A stretch of 64,000 bases of DNA. Origin: Tethya wilhelma. Taxonomy: Eukaryota > Porifera > Demospongiae > Tethyida > Tethyidae. The first letter of the stretch is position 1. Each line of letters starts with the position of its first letter. The notes beneath the pieces are model-generated. The model had not been told where the DNA came from. It saw only the letters and a program-made list of their open reading frames with translations, and did not search any database. Where the stretch lies: positions 2,153,162 to 2,217,161 of the forward strand of contig CAXIPT010000007.1 of assembly GCA_964030475.1 (NCBI GenBank), in the 5' to 3' direction. A program made the position numbers and the translations under genes. Shown piece after piece: positions 12,610 to 23,765 of this stretch.

Positions 12610-13100
12610 GACATTGATTGTCGCAAGTGGTGGTAGTGGTGGTGGTGGTGGTGGTGGGGGGATTTACTGGGGATGCAACCCCCCCCTCCCCCAAAACGAG
12701 TCAACTGCGTTGGAAATTTTGTCACGCTCAGCTAATTATGCAGTAAGTTATTTCTACTACCGCTGAAGCTTAGTTTATAGGCAGAAATAAATATATATAT
12801 CTAGCGTTTCAGCGCCAGGCTCAAAGCCTGCGTGTAAGGGGCTGGCTACGCCAGACTAGACAAGACGGCTACGTGGATACTTATCTCGCTCGGAAATCGC
12901 TGTTTTACGGTGTACTTTGAATAAATGGGCGTGGCTAGCAACGTTTTGGGGGTGAGGCTAGAATAATTAGTGGGCGTGGCTCCCCAAAATTTTCGGCGCG
13001 CTTCAATTGATGCCCAATTACGGGGTGAGTAGAAGTATACGCGAGACTGTAAATTAGGGATGTAACTATAATTATCTTTATAATTGAATTTTACATTAAT
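12610..13100. repeat. GGT-rich tract and dispersed repeat fragment
   Basis: A (GGT)n-like tract occupies about 12630-12660. Bases 12920-13010 share the block gggcgtggct...ccaaaattttcggcgcgct with the interior of the inserted element at 61288-61661. This looks like a decayed relative of that element upstream of the SET-domain gene. Confidence 0.5.
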
Positions 13101-13263
13101 ATAAATTACGTGTAAAAATCTGATTGGCGCTGCACTAGCTGTAGGCGTTGGCATACAGTATACTTTGTCTTGTAGCTATGTGTATGCTCCTCTTGTTGGA
13201 GTGCTAATATCACAATTACAGTGCTTGCAGAAGGAACAAAAGTCAATCTCCTGCCGGGTGATA

Positions 13264-13755
13264 ATGGCGGCCGATCTACAAAGACCTGCAAAAGGATTTC
13301 TTGTCAGTGCAGTAATAAAAGCAACAACTGACAATAAGGGCTTGGGAGTCTTCGCTGACGAGTTTATTCCTGCTGGCACCGTGGTTCACAACTTACAGCC
13401 AATTGCTTACAATGAAAATGAGACAATGGAACATCTTAAAAAGTTGTCGATAGAAGAACGAGTGTATTGGCTGGACCATGGTTGTGGTGGAGTAAATGAC
13501 AAGATCCTGGAATGGCCTCTTGATCTAAATATTACCAACCATTCAGCAAATCCAACTTGTTGTTTAACTAATGATTCAGAAACGCTGAATGAAAAGGGTG
13601 ACCCAAAATACTTCAGCTATGCTTTGCGTGATATAGAAAAGGGGGAAGAGCTTACTGAAGACTACAGGATGTACCCTAGAGTTCCATACTATGAAAAGTT
13701 GAAAGCTGACCATGATTGTAGTTGGGATCGTTTTGTGTACCCATCAGGGTCATAG
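13264..13755 (+). CDS. Small stand-alone SET-domain protein (protein lysine methyltransferase-like)
   Basis: This is an intronless reading frame of 163 residues starting MAADLQRPAKGF. An ORF opens upstream at 13165, but the ATG at 13264 fits the domain start. SET domains transfer methyl groups from S-adenosylmethionine to lysines. The N-terminal GLGVFADEFIPAGTVV matches the first SET strand and its cofactor-loop glycines. NITNHSANPTCCL is the NHS.NP motif of the pseudoknot. DIEKGEELTEDYRMY is the GEELT.DY motif with the active-site Tyr. The protein has no pre-SET Cys cluster and only a short C-terminal tail with one Cys-containing segment. Catalysis is likely from the motifs, but the substrate cannot be read. 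Lack of introns beside intron-rich genes suggests a retrocopy or transferred gene, which is inference. Stop is TAG at 13753. Confidence 0.88.
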   Translation: MAADLQRPAKGFLVSAVIKATTDNKGLGVFADEFIPAGTVVHNLQPIAYNENETMEHLKKLSIEERVYWLDHGCGGVNDKILEWPLDLNITNHSANPTCCLTNDSETLNEKGDPKYFSYALRDIEKGEELTEDYRMYPRVPYYEKLKADHDCSWDRFVYPSGS

Positions 13756-14214
13756 TTTTGACTGTTAGAATGGCTGTCTTCATCAACAGATAGATGTAAA
13801 CATTGAAGAGATGAATGAATGGAGTAATAATTTGTTATATAGAACACACCACAAATAGGTGCAAGTGTAAAGCTGTATTAAGTTTAATAATAATATTGCC
13901 CCAAGGTAAGGGAAAGAGACATTTTTCCAAAAAAAAACAACTTGAAACAACAATAGCTTGGCATGTGAGTGAAAATGTACAGTACATAACAGACATAAAA
14001 AAAAAAACAGGACATGTAGTGAAAAGAATTGCTTGCGCATGCGCGTATAGTCATGTGCCGCGGTACAACCTTTCGTAAACTGAGAGTATACGTTGGTACA
14101 CGGAAACCACGTGGATTTTGTGGTACCCCACCCTAGTCTACGTACACATCCGCTAATCAATCTAAGGTTTCGCTGTGCCTGTTGAACAGTTCACCGTATT
14201 TGCTGAAGACAAAG
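13756..14214. other. Intergenic region with an NRF1-like promoter site
   Basis: This lies between the SET-domain gene and the small gene beginning at 14215. It contains oligo-A runs and, at 14034-14045, the NRF1-like palindrome tgcgcatgcgcg, about 170 bp upstream of the next start codon. No other gene is seen. Confidence 0.5.
14034..14045. promoter_or_regulatory. NRF1-like palindrome upstream of the 14215 gene
   Basis: A tgcgcatgcgc core lies about 170 bp 5' of the ATG at 14215. It is one of six such sites in the window. Four of them lie 90-205 bp before a recognised or candidate start codon. Confidence 0.4.
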
Positions 14215-14555
14215 ATGGCATTCGCTATGACAGACAAACTCCATGCTCTTCGGGTAGGTTATAATCTAAAACTTTGTGTGACAGTAAAGCTTGATGGAGG
14301 GAATGATGTGCTAAGTCTAGAATTGACGCATACCGTCAGTAAATGGACGCATTGAAACTCCTGATTTGAAGTATTCCCGCACTTACCGTCTCTACCCAAT
14401 GGCATGAATTTGTGTGATGTGATGCATATTTTGTATGTGTCACTGTGTTTGTGTGTGTTCAGAGAGGAGGCAGTGACTATGGCAGAGATCCACCACTTGT
14501 TGGTACACCAGACACATCTGAAGAGGCCGAACACATCAACAAAGTGTTGACCAGT
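14215..14555 (+). CDS. First two coding exons of an unrecognised gene
   Basis: Exon 14215-14253 (MAFAMTDKLHALR) ends at a GTAGGT donor. Exon 14463-14555 follows a TTCAG acceptor, encodes 31 residues including YGRDPPLVGTPDTSEEAEH, and ends at GTACGTAAG. Both exons are in phase 0 and together give 44 residues. The stretch is hydrophilic and probably cytosolic. I do not recognise the family. No third exon could be found before or after the contig join at 14645, so the gene is probably cut off by the assembly. The NRF1-like site upstream and two well-formed splice sites are the main support. Confidence 0.4.
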
Positions 14556-14645
14556 GTACGTAAGAGAATGATGAATTCACCGATCATCTGATATATATGT
14601 AACTGAACATGCCGTATTACAACCTGACACGAAATATGATCTGTN

Positions 14646-15421
14646 TCATGGTTGATCGTGTTAGAATAAAACAAGCATTTAGAACTTTGCCCATTGCAGA
14701 GGCATTTCAGAACCTCTTTCTTGATCAAAACATAGAGCAAGGTTGATGTGCATGCTTATTGTCTTGAATTGACCTTACTTATCTGCAACAGAGTCTTCTT
14801 GTTTTTTGTAATAGAGTCACAAAACATCACACCTTCTGTTTGTAAAGTGTCACAGTACTGTATTCATGAATCACAATAAACAAATATATTTGTCAGTGCT
14901 GTCAAGTACATAATCTATATTCAATAAATAATAATTTGGGCTCCCCTTTAACCTTCAAATTTAGTCAATATTAGATCTTAGAGATTTAGAAAGGCACTAA
15001 GATTCTAATAATAATTATTATTTACACTCATGTTACACACACACAATCACACACATACACATGGCACATTAATCGTACATAGTTCTAAAAATACCTGTAT
15101 AACAATTATAATATGTTACTTTTCAGCAACATAACATGCACCAATATATGGCAACCTGGTAAATCTTTCACATGGCAAATGCACAAAATTAATATTTTTG
15201 TCAATACTCCAATAAAAAGATGACTATAGTAGAGAAATGTAAAGTGGAGAAGTCTCTAAACAAACAATAAAAGTTTATATATTATAGTTATTCTTTGTAC
15301 TCAGAGGTATACAAATACAGGGATCAATTAATGCATTGCGTGCACAAGGGTTAAAAGATCAAATGCAAGGGGGGAATCATCCTGGGGAGATACAACAAGA
15401 ATGAGTTCCATGTGAGACTCT

Positions 15422-15501
<80 letters not shown>

Positions 15502-15661
15502 GTTGAAGCTACTGGTAAGCAAGCCTACCATGCTGTGTGATTAGCTCAGTCCAGTGGTAAGATGGTGATTGTGTTTCTCTTGCCAATTTTGTTGTTCTCT
15601 CTCTTTGCCTTTTTCTTCAAGTTGACTTTGATTTTTGGTAATGGACATCACACAAAGAATG
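14646..15661. other. Intergenic stretch with a (CT)n microsatellite
   Basis: AT-rich sequence with no exon that I can support. A long (CT)n tract occupies about 15421-15498. The segment at 15210-15260 resembles the region 18765-18815 (shared agaaatgtaaagtg...gaagtctctaa), which points to a dispersed repeat. Confidence 0.5.
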
Positions 15662-16381
15662 CCGGTGTCCTAGTGTGAGATGTCCCCCCTCATATTGTCC
15701 CCCCGGACATTATTCACTAGAGAATTTTGTCCCCCCGGACATTATTCACTAGTGAATTTTGTCCCCCCGGACATTATTCACTAGTGAATATTGTCCCCCC
15801 TCAGTGAATAATGTCCCCCCTTCCAAATGATGCCAAATAATGGCAATGGTGAGAAAACAGTATTTTTCAAGTGGGGACAAAATTCACTAGTGAATTTTGT
15901 CCCCCTCCCAAACTCTTCCACACAAACCGCGCCGCATCAGCTTAGTCAGCTACGCAGCTAGGAAGGCCTGAAACTCGGACCATGTCCAAATTACCTGCAG
16001 CATGACATTGTAATAGTGTGTAGGCTATAAGCTTCAGTACTACCTGCCCTCCCTCCAAACGTTAACTTCAAAGTTAGCCCGGCGGGCGGGCTAGCTCACA
16101 AAATTAATAGTTGCTGCACAATAAGCGGGAGGGGCTAAGATTGCCACACGTTCTTAGTAGGTGCATGGTGCACAGCGCTGCAGCGGCTGCTGGCTAAAAA
16201 CGCTGGCAAAGAGTGTTGAGACTGTTTTATCTATGCCAGAGCTACTTTTGGAGGGGGGGACATTATTCACTAAGGGGGACAATATTCACTAGTGAATAAT
16301 GTCCGGGGGGACATTATTCACTAGTGAATTATGTCCGGGGGGACAAAATTCACGGGGGGACATTATTCACTGCGACACCGG
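15662..16381. mobile_element. ~720 bp inverted-repeat element with internal palindromic subrepeats
   Basis: The left end ccggtgtc is mirrored by gacaccgg at the right end. Both ends carry arrays of a 29-30 bp subunit whose core is cattattcactagtgaat next to a run of six Cs (left arm) or Gs (right arm). The left array occupies about 15680-15905 and the right array about 16250-16375, in opposite orientation. Between them lies about 340 bp of unrelated non-coding sequence. There is no transposase ORF, so this looks like a non-autonomous DNA element or a fold-back element. Target-site duplications are not obvious. Confidence 0.7.
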
Positions 16382-16616
16382 TGTTTGCATGAATGCTGAA
16401 GAGGATTGATGAAGACATGCAAACAGATTCTACTGTATCTTACCATACAAAAAGAAATCAGGCCTGGATACATTTTAAGATGGTTAAACGTTAGGGGCAT
16501 AGCAACATAATCCCAACCAGATCTCAATATTTTTTTACCAATGAACTTTCATGGTGGAGTTGAAATCCTACAATGAAATTGGGAAAAATTGTAGTTTATC
16601 TATTATACTCCCACCT

Positions 16617-16842
16617 GCATGCTCAGTTTGTTTATAGCAAAGAAAGTAAGAAAAGTGACCATACTCTTATTAGTCTGGAATTCTGAAGACATGACTATAA
16701 TTATAATGACTCCAGATGCATGTATGCAACACGACTCCATACTCAGTTTAATTGTTTATAGCAAGGAAGCAAGAAAAGTGACTGTGCTCTTGTTAGTCTG
16801 GAATTAAGCCGGGCATGACTATAATTATAATGACTCCAGATG
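16617..16842. repeat. Imperfect tandem duplication of about 120 bp
   Basis: Two copies (about 16617-16722 and 16738-16842) share ctcagttt...gtttatagcaa, agtgac, ttagtctggaatt and the terminal block catgactataattataatg. They are non-coding and lie downstream of the kelch gene. Confidence 0.7.
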
Positions 16843-16856
16843 TGCAGCAAATTGTA

Positions 16857-16963
16857 CATAACTATCATAATTATATTAATGGTCTTTCAATTTGTTCATG
16901 CTGATCTGTTCATTGAAAATCGATAATTTCTGTGACATAATTATATATTTGGTAGTAATAAGC
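16857..16963. repeat. Dispersed repeat shared with 26108-26209
   Basis: The block around ggtctttcaatttgttcatg and gatctgttcattgaaaatcg is nearly repeated at 26108-26209, which ends at a contig join. Both copies lie within about 1 kb of kelch-related sequence. This suggests that a kelch-containing segment was duplicated and then rearranged. Confidence 0.65.
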
Positions 16964-17414
16964 CTAATAGACAACTTGAGAAGCATAATAGGCAGATTTT
17001 GGAACATAATTGGGCCATTCTTTGAGCATAAAAGAAAAGAAAAATAGGCAGAGTCTTGAGCATAATCTATCAAGGCCTAATCCGGGCTGCCCAGTGAATA
17101 TTTATGCACGCGTGTGCCCATTTTGGGTACGGTGCAATGACATAATTAATTTTATGGTTGGTTATTAATAATTATAATAATGAATTCTTATGCTTAGACA
17201 ATGTAGTAGGAGTAGGGGTACTAATGCAAGGCCCAATGATTTAGTCTTGAATACTAATAATTGTTTAACTTTTTTCAACTCAACACATTGGTTAAAATAA
17301 AGTGGAAAAGTGTATTTTAGTCAGCTAAATTTGCTGTAATTTTAAGTCTCAAACAAGCTGACAATTAATACTAAGTCTTGGCTATATACATAGAACGGGT
17401 ATTATCTAGTAGGG

Positions 17415-18359
17415 TTAGATTTGAGCTATATCTACTGTGTCGTTTTTAATTCCACCAAACACTACTAGCAGTTTATTGTTTATCATGGCCACGTTGCATG
17501 AACTTCGTGCAGCTTTCATTTGAGTAATTTCCCTCCAAGCACGAGACTCCACACTTGCACTTGGATTGAACTTGTAGATTTTTTTTGTTTCTTTTTTTTG
17601 TTCTGGATTATCAAACCCACCAATTGCAACTAACTGCCCTTCGACTGTTGCACACGTTGATTCATACATAGGAGTATCAAAGTCAGATTTCTCCCAGACA
17701 TTTTTTCTTTTTCCCAGAAATTTTCGTTTACGAGATTCTATGAGTGCCTCTAGGTCACACGAGTAAACTGATCGATGAAGTCCATCTTTGTTTTTACCAC
17801 CGGAGATATAGAGCAATTTGCCGCATATAGTTGAAGATAAAGATGAAAGTGGAAGAGGAAGACTTGCCGCCTTTGACCAAGCTTGCTTGGCTATATCGAG
17901 TATTTCGACTGCATCCACAGCACTACTAAGCTCTAGTGTCTCCATTCCTCCAATAACAATAAGGTAAATTTGCTCATCACGGTGATCACCCCACGTATTG
18001 GTCATAGCACTGTGTCTGGCTGTAGACATTGGTGGAAAGGTTTCAACCCACTCATTAGCCTCTTTTCCTTTTTTAAGTGAATAAAGCATTTTTGTTGCTT
18101 TTGAATCAAATGGAGGCCAACCCCCAACCACTGTGAGAAGACCATTCACCATTGTTAAACTGCTTCTACTAATTGGAGACGGTGGTAGTAAAAGGTTCCA
18201 TATCTTTGTAGAGGAATCAAATGAATACACCTGATTATCTCCTGATAAGAAGTAAGCTACATTTCCATCCACTACTGAACTGAATCCTGGCCCTTCAAAT
18301 GGAGCCTCTCCTCCATCACTCCAGCTGTCTGGTTTAATTTCGTGTTTTATGCTTGCCAT
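17415..18359 (-). CDS. Intronless kelch-repeat protein
   Basis: A single 314-residue frame starts MASIKHEIKPDSW and ends at TAA 17415-17417. Kelch repeats fold into a beta-propeller that binds proteins. Several repeats are visible through their GG pairs and spaced aromatic residues: LTVVGGWPPF near residue 75, IYLIVIGGMETLEL near 130, LLYISGGKNKDG near 185, LVAIGGFDNPEQ near 245 and LLVVFGGIKNDT near the end. There is no BTB, BACK or kinase domain in this frame and no signal peptide. Lack of introns in an intron-rich region suggests an expanded or retrocopied family. A decayed copy of its 3' end lies at 25183-25439. The binding partner is unknown. Confidence 0.85.
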   Translation of the reverse strand: MASIKHEIKPDSWSDGGEAPFEGPGFSSVVDGNVAYFLSGDNQVYSFDSSTKIWNLLLPPSPISRSSLTMVNGLLTVVGGWPPFDSKATKMLYSLKKGKEANEWVETFPPMSTARHSAMTNTWGDHRDEQIYLIVIGGMETLELSSAVDAVEILDIAKQAWSKAASLPLPLSSLSSTICGKLLYISGGKNKDGLHRSVYSCDLEALIESRKRKFLGKRKNVWEKSDFDTPMYESTCATVEGQLVAIGGFDNPEQKKETKKIYKFNPSASVESRAWREITQMKAARSSCNVAMINNKLLVVFGGIKNDTVDIAQI

Positions 18360-18835
18360 CTTTCAATATAAAATAAGTTACTGAACTCTAAAAAAAAAAA
18401 GAGAATTTAACTTGAAATGAATAGAAATTGTTTCTGTATATATAGTCAACATGTCATATCATATTATGACATTGTAGCTATAATAATTATGTCCTTACCA
18501 TAGGTTGTCTCCTATCTCTGAGTCACACCCTAAGTACAGTAAACATTAGAGGTTAAAGTTTTACTATTGAATGAATTTCCTTATACGTACGTATTATTAA
18601 TTTATACAGTCATGAATAGAATAATTATAGTTACAAGTTCAATACACATGTAATACATTTGACAATACCTATAATTATTATAGGCATGCAAATTAATTTC
18701 AATTAAAGTAATTTGCTCTTATGGAATACCAAATTTTTCACAAGCACAAATCAAACACACCAATAAAAAGAAAACTATAATAGAAATGTAAAGTGAAGAA
18801 GTCTCTAACAAACAACAACAGTTTAGTTACTCTAT

Positions 18836-20206
18836 TCAGGATGATGTTTTTTTCTTGTACTCAATCTTTTGAACTTTGACATCCTTGTTGAGCTGGTAGA
18901 CGTACATCACCATGGATGCACCTTGGATGTCCATTAATACAAACGATGGAATAACTTCGCTGTAAATTTAAGCAAGAGTGTGTGTGTGTGGTTGGAGTCA
19001 GCATAAGAAAGTTGATTGAACAACAAAGCACTGCAGTTTTTCCCCCATGCCTTTATAACTTGCTAGGTATTTTACAATGGGAAAGGTTAGGGTTAGTCTA
19101 TCGAGCTAAAGGTCTGGGTGTGATATTGGTGAGGATAGTATATCATGTAGCAGGAATTTTTTGTAGTTTAAAAATTCATATAAATCAGTAAAAGAGCACT
19201 TTCATAATTAATTTTATTTCGTATACGCGACGCATGCTTGTAATGTAGAAGTTAAATTTTGCAGTTTTAATTTTCGTATATTCGAACGGTATACGAAAAA
19301 TTCCCGCTATACGGTAGGCATAAGAAAGCTTGAATGGCTTTTGTTCTTCTGAAGAACATTATCAACATGTGAATGCTTGGATGTGTATAGTAAGATGTTA
19401 ACGTACGTGTCTAGTGCATTGTAAGCTCCTGTAGCGGAGCCAGGATTGATGAAAAACTTTCCTTCATTTTCAACAGCTTCAAACTACACAAGAAGAGAAG
19501 ACATGATACAAATTCTGTCACACGCTTTTTTTATGTGTGCACATACTTTGTGGGTGTGGCCAGAGATTAGGATGTCGACGTCAAGTTGTCTCTGTATCAA
19601 AGCAAGGCTCTCAATGTCGCCCCAGGGCACAACCTGGTGTCCGTGGGTCAATCCGATTCGAAACTGACCCACTGTTACAACTTTTTGATCAGGATACGAT
19701 GTTGTCTGAAATAGAAAAACAAATTTGTAATGCCAACCCTTTACCAGTTTAATTCTGTTCATGCACTTACATCGTCAAAATCTCCTCTTACTACATGGAC
19801 ATCACTGGCAAGGGTCTTGAGATAATCAAATGTGTCTTTGAAACAAAGATTGCCAGTGCATATAATGTGCTGTATCTTTCCTGGCACCTGAAGTTGAGAG
19901 GGAGAAGTAAATAAACCCCACCCCCTTTCTCCATATCACTAGCTGGGCTATAAAACATAACAGCACTGTAGCAGTGGAGAGCTGATGTTCGAGTACACAC
20001 TCAACGCTAAGTAGCTAATAATTTATAACAAATTCAATTGCTCTTCGGGGGGAACGTACCAACAGTTTCTTGAACTGTGCAGGCATAGCAGTCGCTCTAT
20101 GCGGTATATGGAAGTCTCCTATGACTAACACCAACTGTAGAGTGAGAAAAAACATTCTCAAACAATGCACGAATGACTAGAGAGGCTGCAAGAGACTTAC
20201 CACCAT
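18836..20206 (-). CDS. VPS29: Retromer subunit VPS29
   Basis: VPS29 is the metallophosphoesterase-fold subunit of retromer, the endosomal coat that recycles cargo to the Golgi and plasma membrane. Six minus-strand exons join in phase: 20201-20206 (MV), 20060-20134, 19771-19887, 19547-19705, 19407-19483 and 18836-18959. The diagnostic sequence is very conserved: [12 protein letters not shown] at the start, then [64 protein letters not shown], and a C-terminus with [10 protein letters not shown] and [12 protein letters not shown]. The total length is close to the usual size of about 185 residues. The gene is head-to-head with the NDH-2 gene, about 160 bp between start codons, implying a shared promoter. 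Confidence 0.96.
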
Positions 20207-20366
20207 TATTCCTAGCTTTTTTTCGAGGGATCTCTGTAGACAGGTCACGTGTTTTTCAGTCCCTTACTTATGACGTCATTGGTAACTGGTCTTTTTGTTG
20301 TTGGTAAGCGGTCGACAATATCATGTGCAATTATTCGAGGGAGACCCTTGTTCAGTGTTGTTCAGG
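20207..20366. promoter_or_regulatory. Divergent promoter between VPS29 and the NDH-2 gene
   Basis: The two start codons are about 160 bp apart on opposite strands. The interval contains gtcacgtg (20244-20251, an E-box of the USF/MITF type) and a perfect CRE palindrome tgacgtca (20271-20278). Both are common in bidirectional housekeeping promoters. Regulation by these factors is inferred from sequence only. Confidence 0.6.
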
Positions 20367-23300
20367 ATGAGGAAGTGTACCCCTTGGTCAGCTGTGTTCT
20401 CTCTCCGGCGTCTCTCCACCTCCTCATCACAGTCAAAGCTCTTCCCCTCCTTTTCACGCAGCAAGCCACCTCCTGGACAGAAGAGAAAGAGACTGGTCAT
20501 TCTGGGCACTGGTTGGGCCAGCTACAGTCTCCTAAAGAATGTCAGCAAACATCTCTACGATGCTATTGTCATAAGTCCCAGAAACCATTTCCTGTTCACC
20601 CCACTCCTCACCAGTACTACAGTAGGGACATTGGAGTTTCGTAGCATTACTGAGCCCATTCGAAACACTGGATTCAGGGACGAGCATCATTTTCATCTGT
20701 CGTACGCGACAGGGCTGGACACTGATGAGCAGCTGGTCCATTGTGTGAGCGCTTTGGATCCGTCTAAGAAGTACAGTGTATCTTATGATGTATTGGTAAT
20801 TGGAGTAGGGGCTGTCCCCAATGATTTCAATGTGCCAGGGGTAAAAGAACACGCCTTGTTTCTCAAGGTCAGTATGTGTCTGGACTTATCAGTAGTTAGG
20901 GTTGATGGTAACTAAGATGTGTGTACATGGTATGCAAAAGCTGATGTAGCAAAATTTAGTTCATGTGAAAATAGTCTACTTTGAACTTAAAATTGAGGTC
21001 TTTCTGGTGACTTCCTTGTTTCCATAGTAACTTAACTTAAGCACATGTATGCATGACAACAGACTGCATGCTTCCTTATAATAAGCCTTTTATGTGACTT
21101 CCATCTCCCAGAGTTAACTACCACCCTCTAATGGAGTTGGGATGAGAAAAGTGCACATGTGTATGTATAGGGAGTCCATGGAAACTGAGGGTTGCTTGCT
21201 GTATGATGTGGGTTTTGACATGTGCTTTGATTGAATTCTGGAGAACTTGAGTGCTTGGAAGTTTATTGTATTGCAGTCACATGTATGTATCATTCCTATA
21301 ATGTATGTATGTTTGTATGTGATTGTTTAATCTTGTTTGAAGTGCAAAAGGACGTTCACATGTGAACTGAATCCTGCACAATACACACTGTATGGTGTCC
21401 CTTACATCCTGTCTACACTGGGGATTATTAGTCCATATTTCTTAACTGTCTTAAAATTTGTTTACTGGTGGTACACGACCTTTAGCAAACACAATAATTG
21501 TTCTTGTAAACATTTTTCATGATTGCATCATACAGTCACTTGTATAGTTGCATGCATACTGGAGGAAATTTCTACCATGTAAGGTGGTTGGGTATGTATA
21601 TATATTAAAAAAATTATATATATATATATAATTTTATACAAAATATAAATGTAAAAACAGCTGTTATACATATATACATGTACATGTAGGTACATACATG
21701 AGTGTGTTAAGGTTAGTCCCTATTATAGGGACTTGATTTGCCAATAAATAGCATATTAAAGTACTTCCTTTGGCCAACATTGTTTAGTTGTGTTCACTAC
21801 CTGTCTTTAATCTTTCCTTTCGTTTTGAAATCTGTCCCCTACTGCTGGTTATGTGCTCCTTCTTCCTCTGTCAACAGGAGATTGCTGATGCTCGCGAAAT
21901 TAGAAACAGGATTTTACAAAACTTTGAGTTGGCCACTCAACCTGAAACTTCCCTCTTGGAGAGAAAACGACTCCTTCATTTCGTCATTGTTGGAGGTGGA
22001 CCCACAGGGGTGGAGTTTGGGGCGGAGCTTTATGACTTCCTAAAGGATGTAAGTTCTTTCAAATAGCATACCGTATAGCTAGAAATTTTCAAGGAATAAA
22101 ATTTTTGCAGAAAGCCGATTGCCAAGCTTTTCGCAATTTTATTTTCGAGGATCGAGCAGCCCCACTCATATATTGTAATACATTCCCAAAAATTTCGCAG
22201 GTAAAATTTTCGTGGATCACTGACGATCTGTGAAATTTATACTCCTCGAAAATTTCTAGCTATACGATAGTAAATATCCAATAATGTGCACATTTTTCCT
22301 TAGCCTCGTTCCCAGGCTCCCTCTCCTCAAATGTGCATGTGAAGCCAAAGAATGAGGCTAGACCCTCCTTACCGTCAAGTCTCTGCACATGTGTAGTACT
22401 GTATAGCGGGGGGTTTGGGGGAGGAGGGAGGGGGCTAACATTTTTGTGGGTTTGTGGTCGAATGACAAACCATGAAATATTTTCCCACAAATAAAGGCTG
22501 GGGTGTGGTTAACCAGTTGAGACTGTATGTGACCACGAAATTTTTTTTCCAAGAATCCATGAAATTTTCAATGACCACAGAAATTTTATCCCCCAAAAAA
22601 CTTCATTATACAAGTAGTAGGAGGTTCTGGGCTGCTATATAGACTAAGTAGCTTCTTGCCTGGGCATTCCAAAAAAGATGTTGACCTCATACAATCTTAT
22701 TAGTGAAATTTGATGTGAAATTTGGTGGCAACCTACTAATTATTATACAATGCAGTGCATATTAAGTTTTGCTAATAAAATCCTATGAGGTCAATACTTT
22801 TTTTTAGGATTCACAAGCATGAAGCTGCTTAGACATTGAGCCTAGATCTGAAAGAAGAAAGAAGGGTCTGGACTCACTAGACTAGAAGTTGTTCTGACTC
22901 TATTGATCTTCTCACAAAGCAAGAAGTTCTTTACACTGCAGCTGTCATGCATGAAACAATCTCTATGGCATTGTTGAGAGCCTATTCTCATCATTTTATA
23001 ATTATAGGAGCTACGTCGATTATATCCCGAAGAAGAAGGAAGCGTAGAAATCACTTTGATCGAAGCAAACGAAATTCTCTCGTCATTCGATGAGAAGCTG
23101 AGGTCCTACACAAAGAGACTCATTCTGAAGAGAAAGGAGATGAAGATAGTCCAAGCGGCCGTCACCGAGGTGACAGATACCCACGTCAAGCTCAGCAGTG
23201 GTGAGACTGTACCGTGTGGTATGGTGGTATGGTCGACGGGTCTGGCACCTAGGTCAGTGGAGTGGTGGCATTGGATGTGTCAACATGAAGGATGGCTTAT

Positions 23301-23420
23301 GTGCTTTGTCATGTTGACTGTCTGTGCTGATGTAAAACTTCTTTTTCTTTTTCTTTTTTTGGTTGTAGGGAGTTCACAAAGTCACTCACTCTTGACAAGA
23401 CAAGGCAGGGACAGGTATGG

Positions 23421-23454
<34 letters not shown>

Positions 23455-23765
23455 CACTCTCTGAAGCTATCAAACCTTGATTCTTCATCCCACTCAGATT
23501 GTTGTAGACACCAAACTCTGTGCTGTTGGTGACTCTAAAGGCAAAGTCTATGCTCTTGGTGACTGTGCCCACGTCCAGGGTCACGACCTTCCCTGTACCG
23601 CCCAAGCGGCAGAGAGGCAGGGACGATATCTGGCCAAAGCTTTGGCCCACATTCCCACCCCAGATAAGCCGTCACCGGATGATTTTGTGTTCAAACCATG
23701 GGGTATGCTGGCTTATGTTGGAGGATACAGGGCCGTACATGATACTCCAATAGACAAGTCACACG
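20367..23765 (+). CDS. Mitochondrial type II (alternative) NADH dehydrogenase, last exon missing
   Basis: This is a rotenone-insensitive, non-proton-pumping NADH:quinone oxidoreductase of the mitochondrial inner membrane. Plus-strand exons are 20367-20867, 21878-22048, 23008-23252, 23369-23414 and 23498-23765, all in matching phases with GT..AG borders. The N-terminus MRKCTPWSAVFSLRRLSTSS is a typical mitochondrial presequence. RLVILGTGWASYSLL is the FAD Rossmann motif, VISPRNHFLFTPLL is the family block after it, FVIVGGGPTGVEFGAEL is the NADH-binding Rossmann motif, and VYALGDCAHVQG is the C-terminal FAD motif, followed by TAQAAERQGRYLAKAL. The last exon ends in phase 1 after IDKSHG. The membrane-anchoring C-terminal 50-60 residues were not found before the contig join at 24852. 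No EF-hand insertion is seen. The start at 20367 is chosen for the presequence. Confidence 0.94.
20868..21877. other. First intron of the NDH-2 gene
   Basis: A GTCAGT donor and a CAACAG acceptor bound an AT-rich intron of about 1 kb. It contains a short (TA)n tract near 21598-21630 and no other recognised feature. Confidence 0.6.
22071..22267. mobile_element. ~197 bp MITE-like element in an NDH-2 intron
   Basis: The left end cgtatagctagaaattttc (22072-22090) is the exact reverse complement of 22248-22266. The interior is AT-rich with short inverted blocks such as tttcgcaattttattttcg. Similar sequence occurs at the start of the window (1-180) and at 62568-62771. The structure fits a miniature inverted-repeat element. 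No flanking duplication longer than TA is evident. Confidence 0.65.
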
